Source: Salminus brasiliensis (lineage: Eukaryota; Chordata; Actinopteri; Characiformes; Bryconidae). From it: a stretch of DNA of 64,000 nt. Both the position numbers and the translations under genes were made by a program. The DNA lies in NCBI RefSeq assembly GCF_030463535.1, contig NC_132891.1, forward strand, positions 11,815,949 to 11,879,948, in the 5' to 3' direction. Shown one piece after another: positions 1 through 12,200 of this stretch. The notes below the pieces were generated by a model, which did no database searches, was not told the DNA's origin, and worked only from the letters and a program-made list of their open reading frames with translations. Position 1 is the stretch's first letter. Every line of letters starts with the position of its first letter.

Positions 1-183
1 CCGGTAGGGAACTGAGGAATGCTTTAGCCGTTTCCCCTTTCGTCCCCTTTTCCCACCCCGCCGCTTCTGCAGTCTGGAAAGTGTGAGGAGGAGGAAGGAC
101 CCTGAGCGGAGGAGTCACTGAGCGGAACAAAGGCGTGTGCTTGTGCGACCCGCTGTCGACAACTGTGAGGAGCCGTGTGGTAC
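1..183 (+). promoter_or_regulatory. phc2: Candidate alternative promoter and noncoding first exon of phc2
   Basis: This stretch is richer in G+C and CpG than the DNA that follows, and it ends at a plausible splice donor (GTACGTGAG, about 178-186). The next plausible acceptor is the CCCCTCACAG just before 911, which opens the exon carrying the short-isoform start codon. Human PHC2 is known to make a short isoform starting with the same MTSGNGNSA residues, so an internal promoter here would fit. It could instead be an ordinary GC-rich intron segment. No TATA box was seen. Confidence 0.4.
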
Positions 184-966
184 GTGAGCCCTTTGTGGAG
201 ATGGTGAAGTTCGGTCAGACGGTAAAACGGGCGAAGTTTCTAAGTTAGGGCTACTTTCTCAGACTGGGAACGAGCGGGGCAGCGGTTTGTAGTTTAGCCT
301 TGTTTACAGTCGAAGCGCCAACGTTAAACACACCTAAACGAGGAAGCGCTGCAGCCGCCACGACTGCTGCAGAGACTGCCTCGTCGCCTGTTTCTGAACG
401 GTATACTCCATAAGTATTAGCAGTGATCTTAACCACTACGGTAAAACTCTAGCCTGCGTCTATAAAGCATACTCTGTGATGCTTGGGGACAGAGCTCAGA
501 GAAACTAACCTTAAATGAATCCATAACAGTGCTGCTAACACCTCAGACTCAATGAGGTTTAACTGCGATGCTAGGCATGATATGACTTGAAGCTTGAGGT
601 CGTCAACATCTCAGTCAGTATCACACTTGTGATGCTGCAGTGATGGACTAACAGTTAGGCTAACACCTCAGACTCGGATGTGATCTAGTTGAGATATTAG
701 GCATGGCAGAACTTGAAGCAATTTTGAGGAAAAAGGGCTAGACGTATCACACCATGTGGAGACTGTGGATGCAGTGGAGGTGGACTCTGTCTTTGGAGGT
801 CACTACAGCAGTTGCACAAAGTTCCCAGTGCAACTCTTTTGCTGTCTCAGAGCTTTCTAGAGAAATGTCCCGTTGATGGCCTTGCTGATGGATGCTGTCC
901 CCCCTCACAGGCACAGCTGCTGCACGGTGTGTGAATGCTAAACCAGGTGTGGGCTTTCCTCCAGCC

Positions 967-3900
967 ATGACCTCGGGCAATGGGAACAGTGCGCCCACTG
1001 TGACTGGCAGTACTCCTCAAAATGGCGAGAGCAAAACACCCCAAGCAATTGTTAAGCCCCAGATCCTCACCCATGTCATCGAGGGATTCGTTATCCAGGA
1101 GGGTGCCGAGCCGTTCCCTGTGAGTACCACTCATCTTTGTTTTCATAGCTCATTCTCACACTTGTGTGTCCAGAGGCTCATCGTCGTTAATAAGGAGTCC
1201 AATAAGGAGTGCACATGGCTACTGGAACAGGGACCATGTCACTGACCAGGTTAATATAATGTAGTATTGAGGCTGAGAAGTACGCAGGACACTGTGTTGT
1301 GTTTGGGGTTGGTGTAGGGTCAAGCGAGTCTCTATTTTTATCCGAAGAAAGACACTTCCCTCTAGTGGACACTTTAAACCACAGTTAATATTTTTTGTTC
1401 TACTAAATCTTCATTGGTGGTTTAACTGAACTTGTGGGAATAAAATAATGTTAGTTATAACACACTGAAAAGGCATTCACATCTACCAACTTGCTGTAGG
1501 TGGAGCGGCCGTCGTTGCTGATTGAGAACCTCAAGAAGCAGAAACAGCAGCAGCACTTCTACTCCGACCTGGACAAAAAGGTCCAGGACTCTCACACAGC
1601 AGATTCGGAGATGGAAGATCTGTCACAGCAAGGTTTGTACAGGCATTTTTGGCAGTGTGGCTCACTGGATGTTAAGGTTGTCACACAACCTTGTGATTTT
1701 AATACCCAGTGTGGGATCACAAACTCTCCAAATCTGACACTATTAAACACTGGCTAAAACACTGGACACTAACGCCTGGATTACTGGATTAATTAAGATG
1801 CTTCTTGGACCAAGTTGCCGTATCCAAGATGAATCACCATTGATGAGCTGGAATTTAGTTGGTATTAATTAATTAAATTAATACCATTAATTAATTAAAC
1901 AAAACAGTACACTACTTTTTAGATACATCAAATCACATAAGCATGATAAACTATAGACTAAAACTAAAACCATGCTTCCCATGTGTTTTTTTTTTTGTTT
2001 TTTGTTTTTTTTTCCCCAACTGAGATGAGAGCAAAATCTTTACATTATGTGGAGGTTTGTTAAACCTTTGTTTACATACCTGTTCCATGGGACTGCAGGG
2101 AAGAACCTTTTTAGTGCTTTTACCTGTAAAGTAATGTATTGACCTGGTGCTGGTGTATTTAAATAAGCAATGGAAAGTTGTAGTATTGAGTTAATTGCTA
2201 TATTGCTGGAGTGACATCCAAATGTCAATTGGCTTAAAAATAGATTGACACTGATCATGCAATGGTTGAGTTCATTCTTCTCACCCCCTCAGGGATGAAG
2301 ATCCAAGAGGAGGAACAGACACTGGCTTGCGAACTTTGTGGAAAAGTAGACTTTTCTTACAACTTTAAACGATCAAAGCGGTTCTGTTCTACAGTGTGTG
2401 CGAAAAGGTACTACAATTATAAACGTGTGCATTTCTTTATAAACAAATGCTGTTCAAAGATATGCTTTGTGTACTGGTCTGTCTCATTTAACTTAAGTCC
2501 CCCCCCCCCCCCCCCCCTTCTTGTGTAAAGATATAACGTGGGATGCACAAAGCGTATTGGTCTTTTTCCAAGACGATCTACTCCTGAGAACCCCAAGAAA
2601 CAGAAGGCCTCCACTAACATGCAGCACAACACTAGTTCAGAGGCCAAAAAACAAGTAAGTTGAGCAAATGGACCTTATTTTCTTTAGTGCAGTTTATTAA
2701 TACCTAATATTGACCTTAATCTTTCCATCTTCCCCACCTAGAATCACATCGCTCAGGCAGCAAAGCTCGGGTCAGTGTCCTCCCCACGTCTCTCCCACCT
2801 GAGTCACGGAGAATCCACCCAGTGTTCAGACATGTCCAGCTACGAGGAACCTCCTTCTCCCCTTTCTGTGGCCAGCTCTGGAGCGCAGAGGCTGCGCAGG
2901 GAGAGAGGGCTGGAACATGGAGAGAGTCACAGCAGGGAGCTGCCACTCCTCCCGCAGCCTTTCCTGCCCAGCGACCCTGCCAAATGGAATGTGGAGGATG
3001 TTTATGAGTTCATCTGCTCCCTGCCAGGTAAACTTTGGGAACCCTGAGATCGCGGGGGGCTGTGGAGTTTCACTTTGGGCATGTTTGATGAGAATTCGCA
3101 GGAAGTTGTTGCTTAGTGTGACATTTGCTTCACAAATAACTTAATGGAGTGTATATATAAGGGTATATTTGGAGAGAGAATTATGGTAGAAGTATGGAAT
3201 AATCCTACTTAAAAATAATAGTACTGCTACATAGTGACTTACCATCTATTGGGGATCTCCTGATCAAGGTTTTTTAACCTCACCCCGCCCCTAATCCAAG
3301 TCCCAGTTCATTCACTTGTAGAACAGCGAATTTCCATGATAGTTTTGTTCTATGGATGGATTTTGTTGATGGATGTAACGCTATATTCCCAAATGGATAT
3401 AATGGAATAAAATATCGTAAAATATCTTAGTGGTTGCACAGCTACAACCAAATTTGGCTGTGTGGATAAAAATGGCATATCTTTGTGGTTGCACAGCTAT
3501 AACCAAATTTGGCTGTGTGGACAAAAATGGCAGTTTATTGGTTAAAATTATTGTATTGGTTAAATTGACCTTTTTTGTTTTGCTCATCAAAATATGGATG
3601 CAAATTAACTGTCTGGAGTAGTTTCTGAACAAAATGAGAAGTTCTTTGATTTTAAAAGAAGTTTTCTATTTAATTTGGCATGTACTGTACTGGACAGGGC
3701 AGATAAACCTTTGAGAATGCAGACATCGAAGCACATAGTCAAAGACAAAGATGATAAAGACTAAACAGTTTGCTTCAGGACCAGAAGGTGGGTTGGGGTA
3801 TGACTAGGCCTGGGCAATAAAATAAGATTTTGATGATTTATTTTTATTCCCCCTAAGTAATTGTTTGAACTTGGGGATTGGAGTTTACTGCACATTGTCA

Positions 3901-4874
3901 TTGTTTGGCACGCAAGCTACCTGCTGCACCACCGTGCTGGATTCAATCCTCACACCAGTCTTTGTCTGTGATAAGTTTGGTGGGTATGCCCCATGTCTGC
4001 ACGTAGGGGTTTCCTCCAGGTGCTTCAGCATTCTCCCACCACCTGAAAACACATGATAGATTGACCATGCTAAATCGCACCTGGTGGTGAGTGAATGGCT
4101 GTGTGTACCCTGCCATAAACTGGCGCCATGTCCATTGAGACAATTTTTTACTCATCTAACAACAAAGCTGTGACTTCTCTCAGGTGTTTTTGATGGATGT
4201 CATCTTATGACAGAAGGTACATTATCTTAGCATTCTTATCCTATATTTATTATAGTCCACATTTTTTGTTCACATGCAGCTTTTTTCACTTTTGCATGTT
4301 TTCCCATCCAGCACTATAAAATTATTTTATTGATGTTCAGGCTTTCATCAGAGCATGGGGATGCATTAATCACCAAATACACACATAAGCCTGTAAACAG
4401 TGTTGTGAGATGTTTGTATCTACAGCAACTTGTAACGGTAGGTGAGTAATGTGTGGAGTTCTTGTGGGTTTTGTGGGCAGAATCAATGCTAGATTTTTGG
4501 GTGTGGACAAGCCCGTGCCTACAACACTTGTACCTCAAATGTATCATACCACTGCTGTCATACAAAACCTTGTATCTCCAAAATGCCAACTTTTGGCCAA
4601 AAACTTTGATGCAAGGTTTTTGTCTGACAGCAAAATGTACACATAACTGACTTTCTCATGGGGACATGTGATCACTAAAGCCTTTAGTTTTTAACCCAGA
4701 CTGTTTCTTCTACTGTCAGGCTGCCAGGAGATAGCCGAGGAGTTCCGTGCTCAGGAGATTGATGGCCAGGCCTTGCTTCTTCTGAAAGAAGACCACCTCA
4801 TGAGCACCATGAACATCAAACTAGGCCCTGCACTGAAAATCTTTGCTCGCATCAGTATGCTCAAAGACTCATAG
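967..4874 (+). CDS. phc2: Polyhomeotic homolog 2 (Polycomb PRC1 subunit), short isoform
   Basis: Nuclear Polycomb repressive complex 1 subunit that polymerises through its SAM domain to help compact silenced chromatin. Coding exons: 967-1119, 1500-1632, 2293-2407, 2531-2654, 2742-3027, 4720-4874. All joins are GT-AG, phases agree, and the sum is 966 nt (321 residues plus stop). The product starts MTSGNGNSA like the human short isoform (about 323 residues) and carries the HVIEGFVIQEGAEPFPV homology block, an FCS zinc finger (Cys108, 111, 127, 131) and a C-terminal SAM domain (about 257-321). The 967 exon probably begins at 911 and stays open in frame upstream of the ATG, so it may also be internal to a long isoform whose earlier exons lie outside the window. 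PHC2 fits better than PHC1 or PHC3 because of the SYEEPPSP segment and the SAM sequence. Whether it is phc2a or phc2b was not determined. Confidence 0.93.
2293..2654 (+). CDS. phc2: phc2 exons encoding the FCS zinc finger
   Basis: Two exons (2293-2407 and 2531-2654) encode the FCS-type zinc finger: C-E-L-C near residue 108, then F-C-S-T-V-C near residue 126, followed by AKRYNVGCTKR. The intron between them is only 123 nt and contains a run of about 19 C just before the acceptor, a likely polymorphic spot. In the family this finger binds nucleic acid. Confidence 0.92.
3443..3533. repeat. 55-bp tandem duplication in phc2 intron
   Basis: A unit beginning TGGTTGCACAGCTA and running through GGCTGTGTGGA(T/C)AAAAATGGCA occurs twice in direct orientation with a period of about 55 bp and few mismatches. 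Confidence 0.75.
3804..4130. mobile_element. Degenerate repeats in phc2 intron (hAT-like end, SINE-like segment)
   Basis: At 3804 the motif TAGGCCTGGGCAATA resembles the terminus of common fish hAT-type MITEs. From about 3905 to 4130, fragments such as GGGTTTCCTCCAGGTGCT, a motif like GTGAGTGAATGGCTGTGT and CCTGCCATAAACTGGCG match a widespread fish SINE/LINE-tail repeat as I remember it. Both are decayed and family names are uncertain. Confidence 0.5.
4720..4874 (+). CDS. phc2: phc2 terminal coding exon, most of the SAM domain
   Basis: The exon continues the SAM domain begun in exon 2742-3027 (KWNVEDVYEF) with CQEIAEEFRAQEIDGQALLL and ends with SMLKDS and TAG at 4872. The sequence is almost identical to vertebrate PHC2, including the polymer-forming helix region (MNIKLGPALKIFARI). 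Confidence 0.95.
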
Positions 4875-5875
4875 CTTTTCTCGTGGGCTGTAGCACAACA
4901 CCTGGAAAGGACTGGATATACGCAAAAATCACTGCACTGATTTCACTTCATATCCTGTAATGGTTATGATTCCAGAGGACCTGTGCTGCTTCTCAACGAA
5001 CTAAGAGACTTTGCTTGTATTCTGGCATTCAGGCATTAAGAGGGACATGGCTTTCAGCCTGACCTCCATGCCCCATGGGCAAACAATCACTTGGAAAAAG
5101 CACAAGTAGTTATGCCCAGAAATGGTAGTGAAAAGTAAAAAAAAAGAAAAAAGAAATGCATATTTGCAACAGGTTTACAATTCCTTTTGTTTTGGAACTG
5201 GAATTTATTTAACATTTCATGGCTCTTTATTTCAATGTCAGGACTTGTAGGTGTTCATTGTCTCAGTGAATTGTAAGATATATATTTTTTTGTTTTGGGT
5301 ATTATAAAAAAAAAAAAGTTAGCCTTGAATAAAATGTGCCCAGTTTGATGTTGCAAACCATGAACAAAACATTTTGATCGGAAAGCAACACCTCTTTTTG
5401 TTAATTGCTTAAAAGCAATGTAGAAGCTGTTTTCTTTACACCAGCCTCAATGATTCAATTGAGAGATTGTGAGTGTGTGACTGTAAACCCACTACTTTCT
5501 ACAAATGTGCCTAAAACGTTCCTGTCTAGCCCAAAGATGCCTCTGCCTTCTCGTAAAACTCATTTTGTATCAACCAGTCAAAAACTAAAATTTTTACTCT
5601 CAATTTAAAACCGCCACAAATGACCGCTGTTGTATCGGAGCCATACATGGTCGTGTTGTGTTCCTACAATGCCAGTGTTCATTCAGTCTGTTTTTTGTTT
5701 GTTTTTTTTTGTCCTAAACATACTGTGACCTAAATGTGAAATTTTAGTATTTTTTTTGCCCAAAAGCTGGTCACTATTGTAATTTACGTTCATCAGTTGA
5801 TCAAATATCTATTTATTGAAAGTGTCTGATATGGTTTTGTATTAGGAAAAAATAAAACCTTGTCAAACGTGTGTG
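4875..5875 (+). other. phc2: phc2 3'UTR with polyadenylation signals
   Basis: After the TAG there is about 1 kb of AT-rich DNA without an ORF. Canonical AATAAA signals occur at 5328-5333 and 5851-5856. The second is followed within 20 nt by a TG-repeat typical of a downstream GU-rich element, so it is the likelier main site. Confidence 0.7.
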
Positions 5876-5929
5876 TGTGTGGGTGGTATTTTCGTAATTG
5901 GGTTAAAGTCAAATCAAGGTACTGTTAGT

Positions 5930-6665
5930 CTGCTTTAACTATTCCACAAACCCCTCCACAGACCTTGGCAAAGTGGCAACACCTCCCAGTAACTCGTGCT
6001 TATATAATTATTTGAGCTGGGAATCTGTTGTTTCCCAGAACTTGTTTAGAAATGGTCAAGGGACAGGAAGACCGCTGAGGCATCTGAACACATGGTGCAT
6101 CATCAAACTTGAAGTAGTCATTAAAAATGGATCAATTGTGGCCAGAAAGGGATCAACGTGGTCAGCAGGAGTACTCTGAATTAGGCTGTGACATTCAAGC
6201 CATGATGGATTGGTATTAACAGGCCCAAAGTGTGCCAAGAAAACTTTCATACCATCTCACCACCCCCACGAGCCGGCACTGTTGATAAAAGGCAGGTTAG
6301 GTTCATGGCTTTATGCTGTTGCCACAAAATTCTGACTCCACCCTCTCTTCAGATCAGACTATATTTCTCCAGTCTTCAACGGCCAGGTTTTGGTGAGCCT
6401 GTGCCCACTACATCCTCAGCTTTCTGTTCTTGGTTGACAAACGTGATCCTTAATGTGGTCTTCTGCCTAATCAAACCAGCCAGTCTGGAACCAACGATCA
6501 TGGTGCACTTAATCACTGGGATCACATTTTCCCCCCATTCTGGTGGTTGATGTGAACATTAGTGGAGCTGCATGTTTTATGCATTGCACTCCTACCACAC
6601 AATTAGCTGACACACATACAGGTGCTTTATAGTACAGTGCTTGGTGAGTGAGTATATACACACAC
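5930..6665 (-). mobile_element. Tc1/mariner-like transposon relic
   Basis: Read on the minus strand, the segment runs from a terminal region near 6640 (ACTCACCAAGCACTG) through a decayed transposase region (ATGATCGTTGGTTCCAGAC, then CAGGCTCACCAAAACCTGG) to the DDE part (TTCTTGGCACACTTTGGGCC at about 6220-6240). Stops and frameshifts break the reading frame, and the 3' part of the element seems lost. It lies between the 3' ends of phc2 and eif4g3. Confidence 0.75.
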
Positions 6666-6699
6666 ATACATATATACAGTCTTGGGCACAGCTAGTCAT

Positions 6700-7971
6700 G
6701 TTTTTCTCAAGTTTGGCAAGTTAAAATTCTCTACAAAGAACACACTTCTGCACGTTTAGTGTTTATTTGCTGAACATATGTAGGGACAAATATATATTTT
6801 TCTATGTTGAAATCCAGCAAAGAAATAGCAATTGTGCTCTAAATGCAGAAATGTATGTTAAGGTTTTCTGTAGAGGATTAGTTCACTTAAAAAAAATAAT
6901 CAACAAAACGTTATTGCACCAGGACTGCTGAAACCTTTACTAAAGACTGTGTAGATATGCATGTTCTACATGTGTATATGTATACAGATATTGTTCGTGG
7001 GGTGGGCATAATGTAAGACCTCAGACAAAATGTGTTATGTACCGTAGGCACTATTCAAGCAGCAGAAATACTGAGAATATTCTGAGACCACAGACTGTGT
7101 TAAAATAGTGACAGTTCACCATTGTTTTTCTCCATGTATCATTTTTGTTTTTAATTTATTTACAAGCTTTAAATTTGCTCTATCAGTATGAAGAATTACA
7201 AGCACTTTAGGTTCAGCAACATCTCTTTAGTGTTTTTGTACAAGTTGCCATTTGCTCATTTAATTCCATTCAGAGTTCTTGTTTTGACTGTAATCTCAGC
7301 AGTCTCCTGAATGCATAGTTCTGCCGGATTATATATTTCCACATAGAGCAAGCTGAAGCAGAAGGAAAATTGGTATGGTTATTGAAATAACCCTGAACAT
7401 CTGACGTACAACCACGTCAATCCTCCCTAGGACCCTGACTGTGTTAATCCTCCAATAAACATTATTGTCCTTAACTGAACAATCTGAAAGTCAGGGAGGC
7501 TCTTGCACAACTGTTACCATTATTATATTAATAGTATCATTATTAACATTATTTATTTATTTCTATATCCGCCAATGCCTCTTGGTTTGACCGTCTGCAA
7601 AATGTTAAATACACTTTTGTTTGCGGTTCTTAAAAAAAAAAAAAGAAAAGAAAAAGAAACCCATAAATTAGAGTCTGAACTTTTTGAAAGTTTTTGTTTC
7701 TTAGAAAGTAACAAAAAAAAGAAATTAAAAACTTAAATGAAATATTACTATAAATAATACATGTATATATTTTTTTTAGTGCTCCAGCAATTTAAAGTCG
7801 TCACGTCGCTGTATGTCAGTGAACCGTACCATTCGCACTGCCGCACTCCATTCTTCCCATTGGTGCATAAGGTTTGCTTGTATTACGTTTCGTTTTAGAA
7901 GATGCAGTTATTGTGTCAGCGACTATTGTCTTTTCAGCACATGTTGGCAAATGTGTCCGTTTCCCCTCTTG
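6700..7971 (-). other. eif4g3: eif4g3 3'UTR and candidate polyadenylation sites
   Basis: No coding potential is seen downstream of the stop. On the minus strand two overlapping AATAAA signals lie at 7552-7561, and another candidate lies near 6762-6767. The region is AT-rich. Which site is used cannot be told from sequence. Confidence 0.5.
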
Positions 7972-9233
7972 TCAATTGTCCTCGGACTCCTCTTCAGCCT
8001 CCCGTAGCCAGGTGAAGAAGGCAGTCACTGACTTGAGGGCCACGCCTTTGCCTTGCTGCTCGGCTGGGTCCTTGCTAGACTCCCACTTGTAGAACGCGTC
8101 TTCCGAAATCACGTCCTCATCATACAAACAGTCAAAGAACATCCGGAGCAAGTCTGAACAGGAGGACAAAAGTGCTAAATAAATGAAACCGCTACTTTAC
8201 AGTTTTGTAATACAGATTTTACAGAATTTCAGAATGTGGAACACTGGCATGCATCAGAAAGCAACACAAATACGATTGAGGGCATAGTTGTACTCACTGG
8301 GAGGCTGTTCCAGTTTTACTATCAATGCTTGAAGTGCATAAAGTGCTTGCAACTGTCTCTCCGTGTCCGAGTTAAGGTACTTGTGTAATACAGGCAATCG
8401 CTTCTGAATAATGGCCGTATCCACTCTATAAGAGGAGCTCTCCACTGCACACAATTCCACACAGCCCACACACACACACACACAGACAGAACGGCAGCAC
8501 AATTAGACTCAAGAGAGAACAGATGGTAAGTATTTCTGTAAATACTCCAAAACTTTATTAACTAAAAACATAAAACAGAGCTAAAAACTACATTTCCTCA
8601 CAGAGCAGACCAACACTCACATTTCACTGCTGCTTTGCACACAGCAGTCATCAGAGCTCTGAGGAAGGGAGGAGAACTCATTTCTGATTCATCTAGATTT
8701 GCCTGTTACGGAGTGAGCACACATGAATGAAAACATCCTAACATCCCAAAGTTTAGCATCACAGCCCACAGTGTCAATTAAGCTGATTGCCTTTTACCTC
8801 TACCCAGTCGAAGATTTGTTCATCGCTCGCCAAATCTTCCAGGAGAAGCTTTTCAAGTTGCTTGTTCAGTTCCTCAGGCGAAAGCGTTCTCTTGGAGACT
8901 GCAGCAGTCGGACTCGAGCAATCAGAAAGAGTGAAGTCCAGTTTCTGGTGAAGGTTAAAAAAATAAAGCGAAGTTTGCATGAATGAAATTAGGCGGCGTA
9001 AAACAGCACAACTCCACTTTATGCATAATGGCTACAGCTTCTTCTCTTCTCCAGGGACACAGTTTCTGGTTATACAGTGATGTACAAATTTGCAGTATGC
9101 CTGCATGTGCGCTGTAGTGTAGAGCATAGCTCACCTGCTCTGTGATGAAGCTGTGCACATCCTCCGTTTCAGAGAGGAAATCAGCCCAGCTCAACCCAGA
9201 GTCCCTCCATAAGGCGCCCACTTTCCTATGGCT
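7972..9233 (-). CDS. eif4g3: eif4g3 C-terminal exons encoding the W2 domain
   Basis: Exons 9233-9135 ([20 protein letters not shown]), 8944-8798, 8702-8621 ([20 protein letters not shown]), 8444-8298 ([14 protein letters not shown]) and 8153-7972. The last carries both aromatic-acidic boxes (DAFYKWESS and [15 protein letters not shown]) that in eIF4G bind the Mnk kinases, and ends with TGA at 7972-7974. Confidence 0.95.
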
Positions 9234-12200
9234 CTGTAACAGAGGAAACCAGAGCATTTGCTTCAGTAACTTCTGTTTTATATATGGACAAAAGTATTGG
9301 GACACATGCTCATTCATCATGTCTTCCAGAAACTAAGGATATTAAAAAGAAATATAAGGATATTAATAAGAAATATTTGGAGGAGCGTTGCTCTGAGGAT
9401 TTGAGTACATTCAGTGATAAGAGCGTTAGTGAGGTTAGGATGTTGGATGATCACATGCCACCTCACCCACAACTCATCCCAAAAGTATTGGGTGGAGCAC
9501 CATCATTCCAGAGAACACAGTACCACTTCTCCACAGCTTAATGTGTGTGTGTGTGTAAACAGATGAAATAGAATAATAGAATATGTAGACTGTATGTTTC
9601 TTTCTAAGCTTACCATTTGTTTGCATAGAAGGTGCAATATTTCAGAAAATAATATCCCAGCTCTTCCCACAGGGAGTAATGGTTTGCTAAATTCACTGCA
9701 AAAAAATAAAAAATAAATAAAAAATAGAAAACCATTGATGTCATCCAGCAGAACACTTGTAGTGATTATTTATAAACTGATAAATCCACTTAGCAACAGT
9801 GCTGTGATTCAAACAAAGGGCCTTACCTAAATAATTCTCTCATAGAGATTCCTCCTTCTCGGAGCACTGGATTAACCAGCTCCGCTAAGTACAGCCATAT
9901 ATGGGGAATGTCAATGGCCATATCATCTGCTAACTCGAGAGTTTCTGAGAACCTGCACAAAGAAAGAGAAAGAAAGAAGAAAAAGGAAGTTGTCAGGAAA
10001 TCCCTTTCTGTATTGTGCTGATGTTCCGATGAGGCTAATGCTTCTCGAACAGAGTGTGCCAGCTTCGCAGTCAGCAGCTGAAGCTGATGAATCTGATCCT
10101 CCAAAAGACAAACGCAAACGCAAGCTTGTAAATAGCACAAAAAATATCCCTTTTATGAATTTACATATCTAACTAGCTAACAGGCTTTTATCTCATCATA
10201 AACCAGAGAGCAACGTCTCTACCAGTTGACCACAGTCAGATAGCGCTCTCACCCTTTAAAGAACTGAGGTTTGGAGAGGCTCCCAGCCTGCAGCAGCTGA
10301 TGGAACAGCTGGCCCATGTGGTCTCGCGTGATCTGACTCCTCTCCAGTGTGGACTCCACACCCACCCGCACAAACACATACAGCATCGAGGCCTGCTCCA
10401 GCTCCTCCACACACTGCACGGCCTCCTGCACACAAGACGTTCACAAAAAGCTGCAATGCCATTTTACAGAACTGAATGCTATGGTTCACCAGCAAAATAC
10501 AAACTCAAGCTTCCCTAAAAGGAACCATCTGTTGGGTAAATGGGCACTGCATACCTTGTAATCATTAATGTGCAAAAACTCATCGATAATGGACTTGGAA
10601 CGTTTCTCCATCTCCTCCTCAGATAACGCAGGCTTGTCCGTGGTAGGGCCTGACGCTGCTTCAAGTTTTACTGCCACACAGGAGACAAACACAAAAGAAC
10701 TGGTCATCTACTGTGAGTCATCTACATATTCACAGTACTGTGCAGAGGTTTTTAGACACCTAAGCACATTCATTAAAACCACTCATCTCAGCAATAGGAG
10801 TGTTTTCACGTGTTAAATAAAAGAACAAAAAAAAACATTGCAGAAATATAGACATTAATGCAGTGACAAGTAACAAGATTTTGTCATTTCAGGGTTGGGG
10901 AGAGTTGTCTAGTGGACTAAGACGCTGCCACTATGATCAGAGGATTCCTGGTTTGAATCCTGGATCAGGCAGCTTGCCATCAGCAGACAGTATCAGAGAG
11001 AGCACAATTGGCCTTCCTCTCTCAAGGGTGAGCTAATGTCCCTTCTTTGTGATGTTTATCAGCATAGGCATCTGTTAGCTGTTTATCTGAGCTGGGGAAC
11101 GCGTTTTCCTCCAAGTACGCTGACTGCCTAGCGATACTGCATCAGTGGCAGTTTGAAAAGGAAAAGGAAAGTTTGAAAATTATTTTTATTAATAGTACTT
11201 ATTATATTAAAAGTTATTAAAATGTATTCTAATTTAATGATTAAATTGAGTTGTAATGACATTTGAGATTTAATGATGCTTCATTAAGAACTAAGTAATC
11301 AAACTGAATCTTTTTAGCGTTGTACACTCCTGAGGGGCACCCAGTGACCCCTCAATTGTGAAAGACACAGACAGCAGCTGCTATGTTGAATGTACAAAGC
11401 TGGCATGTGTGCAAATCTGCGACTCACCAGATTCCCTGGATTGGCTGCGCTCCAGTTTGCTCCTGCTGGCTGTGCTGGGCAGCAGTTTAGGCGTGTCGGG
11501 GACTTGTGTCTCCTTGTGTACTTCCTCCTGGGGAGGCTCCTCCGGGGTTTCCTTACCAGCTCCGGCCAAAGAGAGAGGTCTTGAGTGGCCCGAACTCATC
11601 AGCTTATCATTGCGCTCCCGCCCTGAGCTTCCCCGACTGAGAAACACAGACAGACACAAACATAAAAAAGGACACATATGTGGGTCCAAACTTTTTTTTT
11701 TTAAAAAGGCACAACAACGTGCCTGTTAACTGCATAGTATTAACAGAGGAATTCACAGTAATGAATGAATTTTAAATATTGTCGCTGTCTATCGTCTATG
11801 TACCTCCTATGGCAACTTGACGTTGGATGATGTAAAAACATTCATTTTTGAATCATTCTACTGGGCCATTAATCAGGAAATTCTGCCATAATGTAAAGAA
11901 CAAATGTGTAATACCTGCTCAAGCCTCTCTTAGAGTCAAAGTCTGAAGCAGCAGAGGAAGCGGGCGCTGCCGCTGGGGCCGAGGGCTGCAAGGGTGAGTA
12001 ACGGTTCAGACTGCTGGCACTGGGGCGCAGGACGTCTGCAAAATAAACAACCGCATTGCAACTTTCAGCTTTTTTTTTTTTTTTGGAGGAAAAAACAAGT
12101 GTGGCACAGCAATTCTTTTCCTGTCCTACCTGATTCACTGGCCTTAGCTCCAGCTCCTCCACTGCTGCCCTTCATCCAGTTGAGCTGTGCTCGGGGCCCC

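Noticed and set aside
10896-10970. A possible functional tRNA gene, based on A and B boxes.
   Set aside because: It lacks a foldable cloverleaf and continues into a SINE body and A-rich tail.
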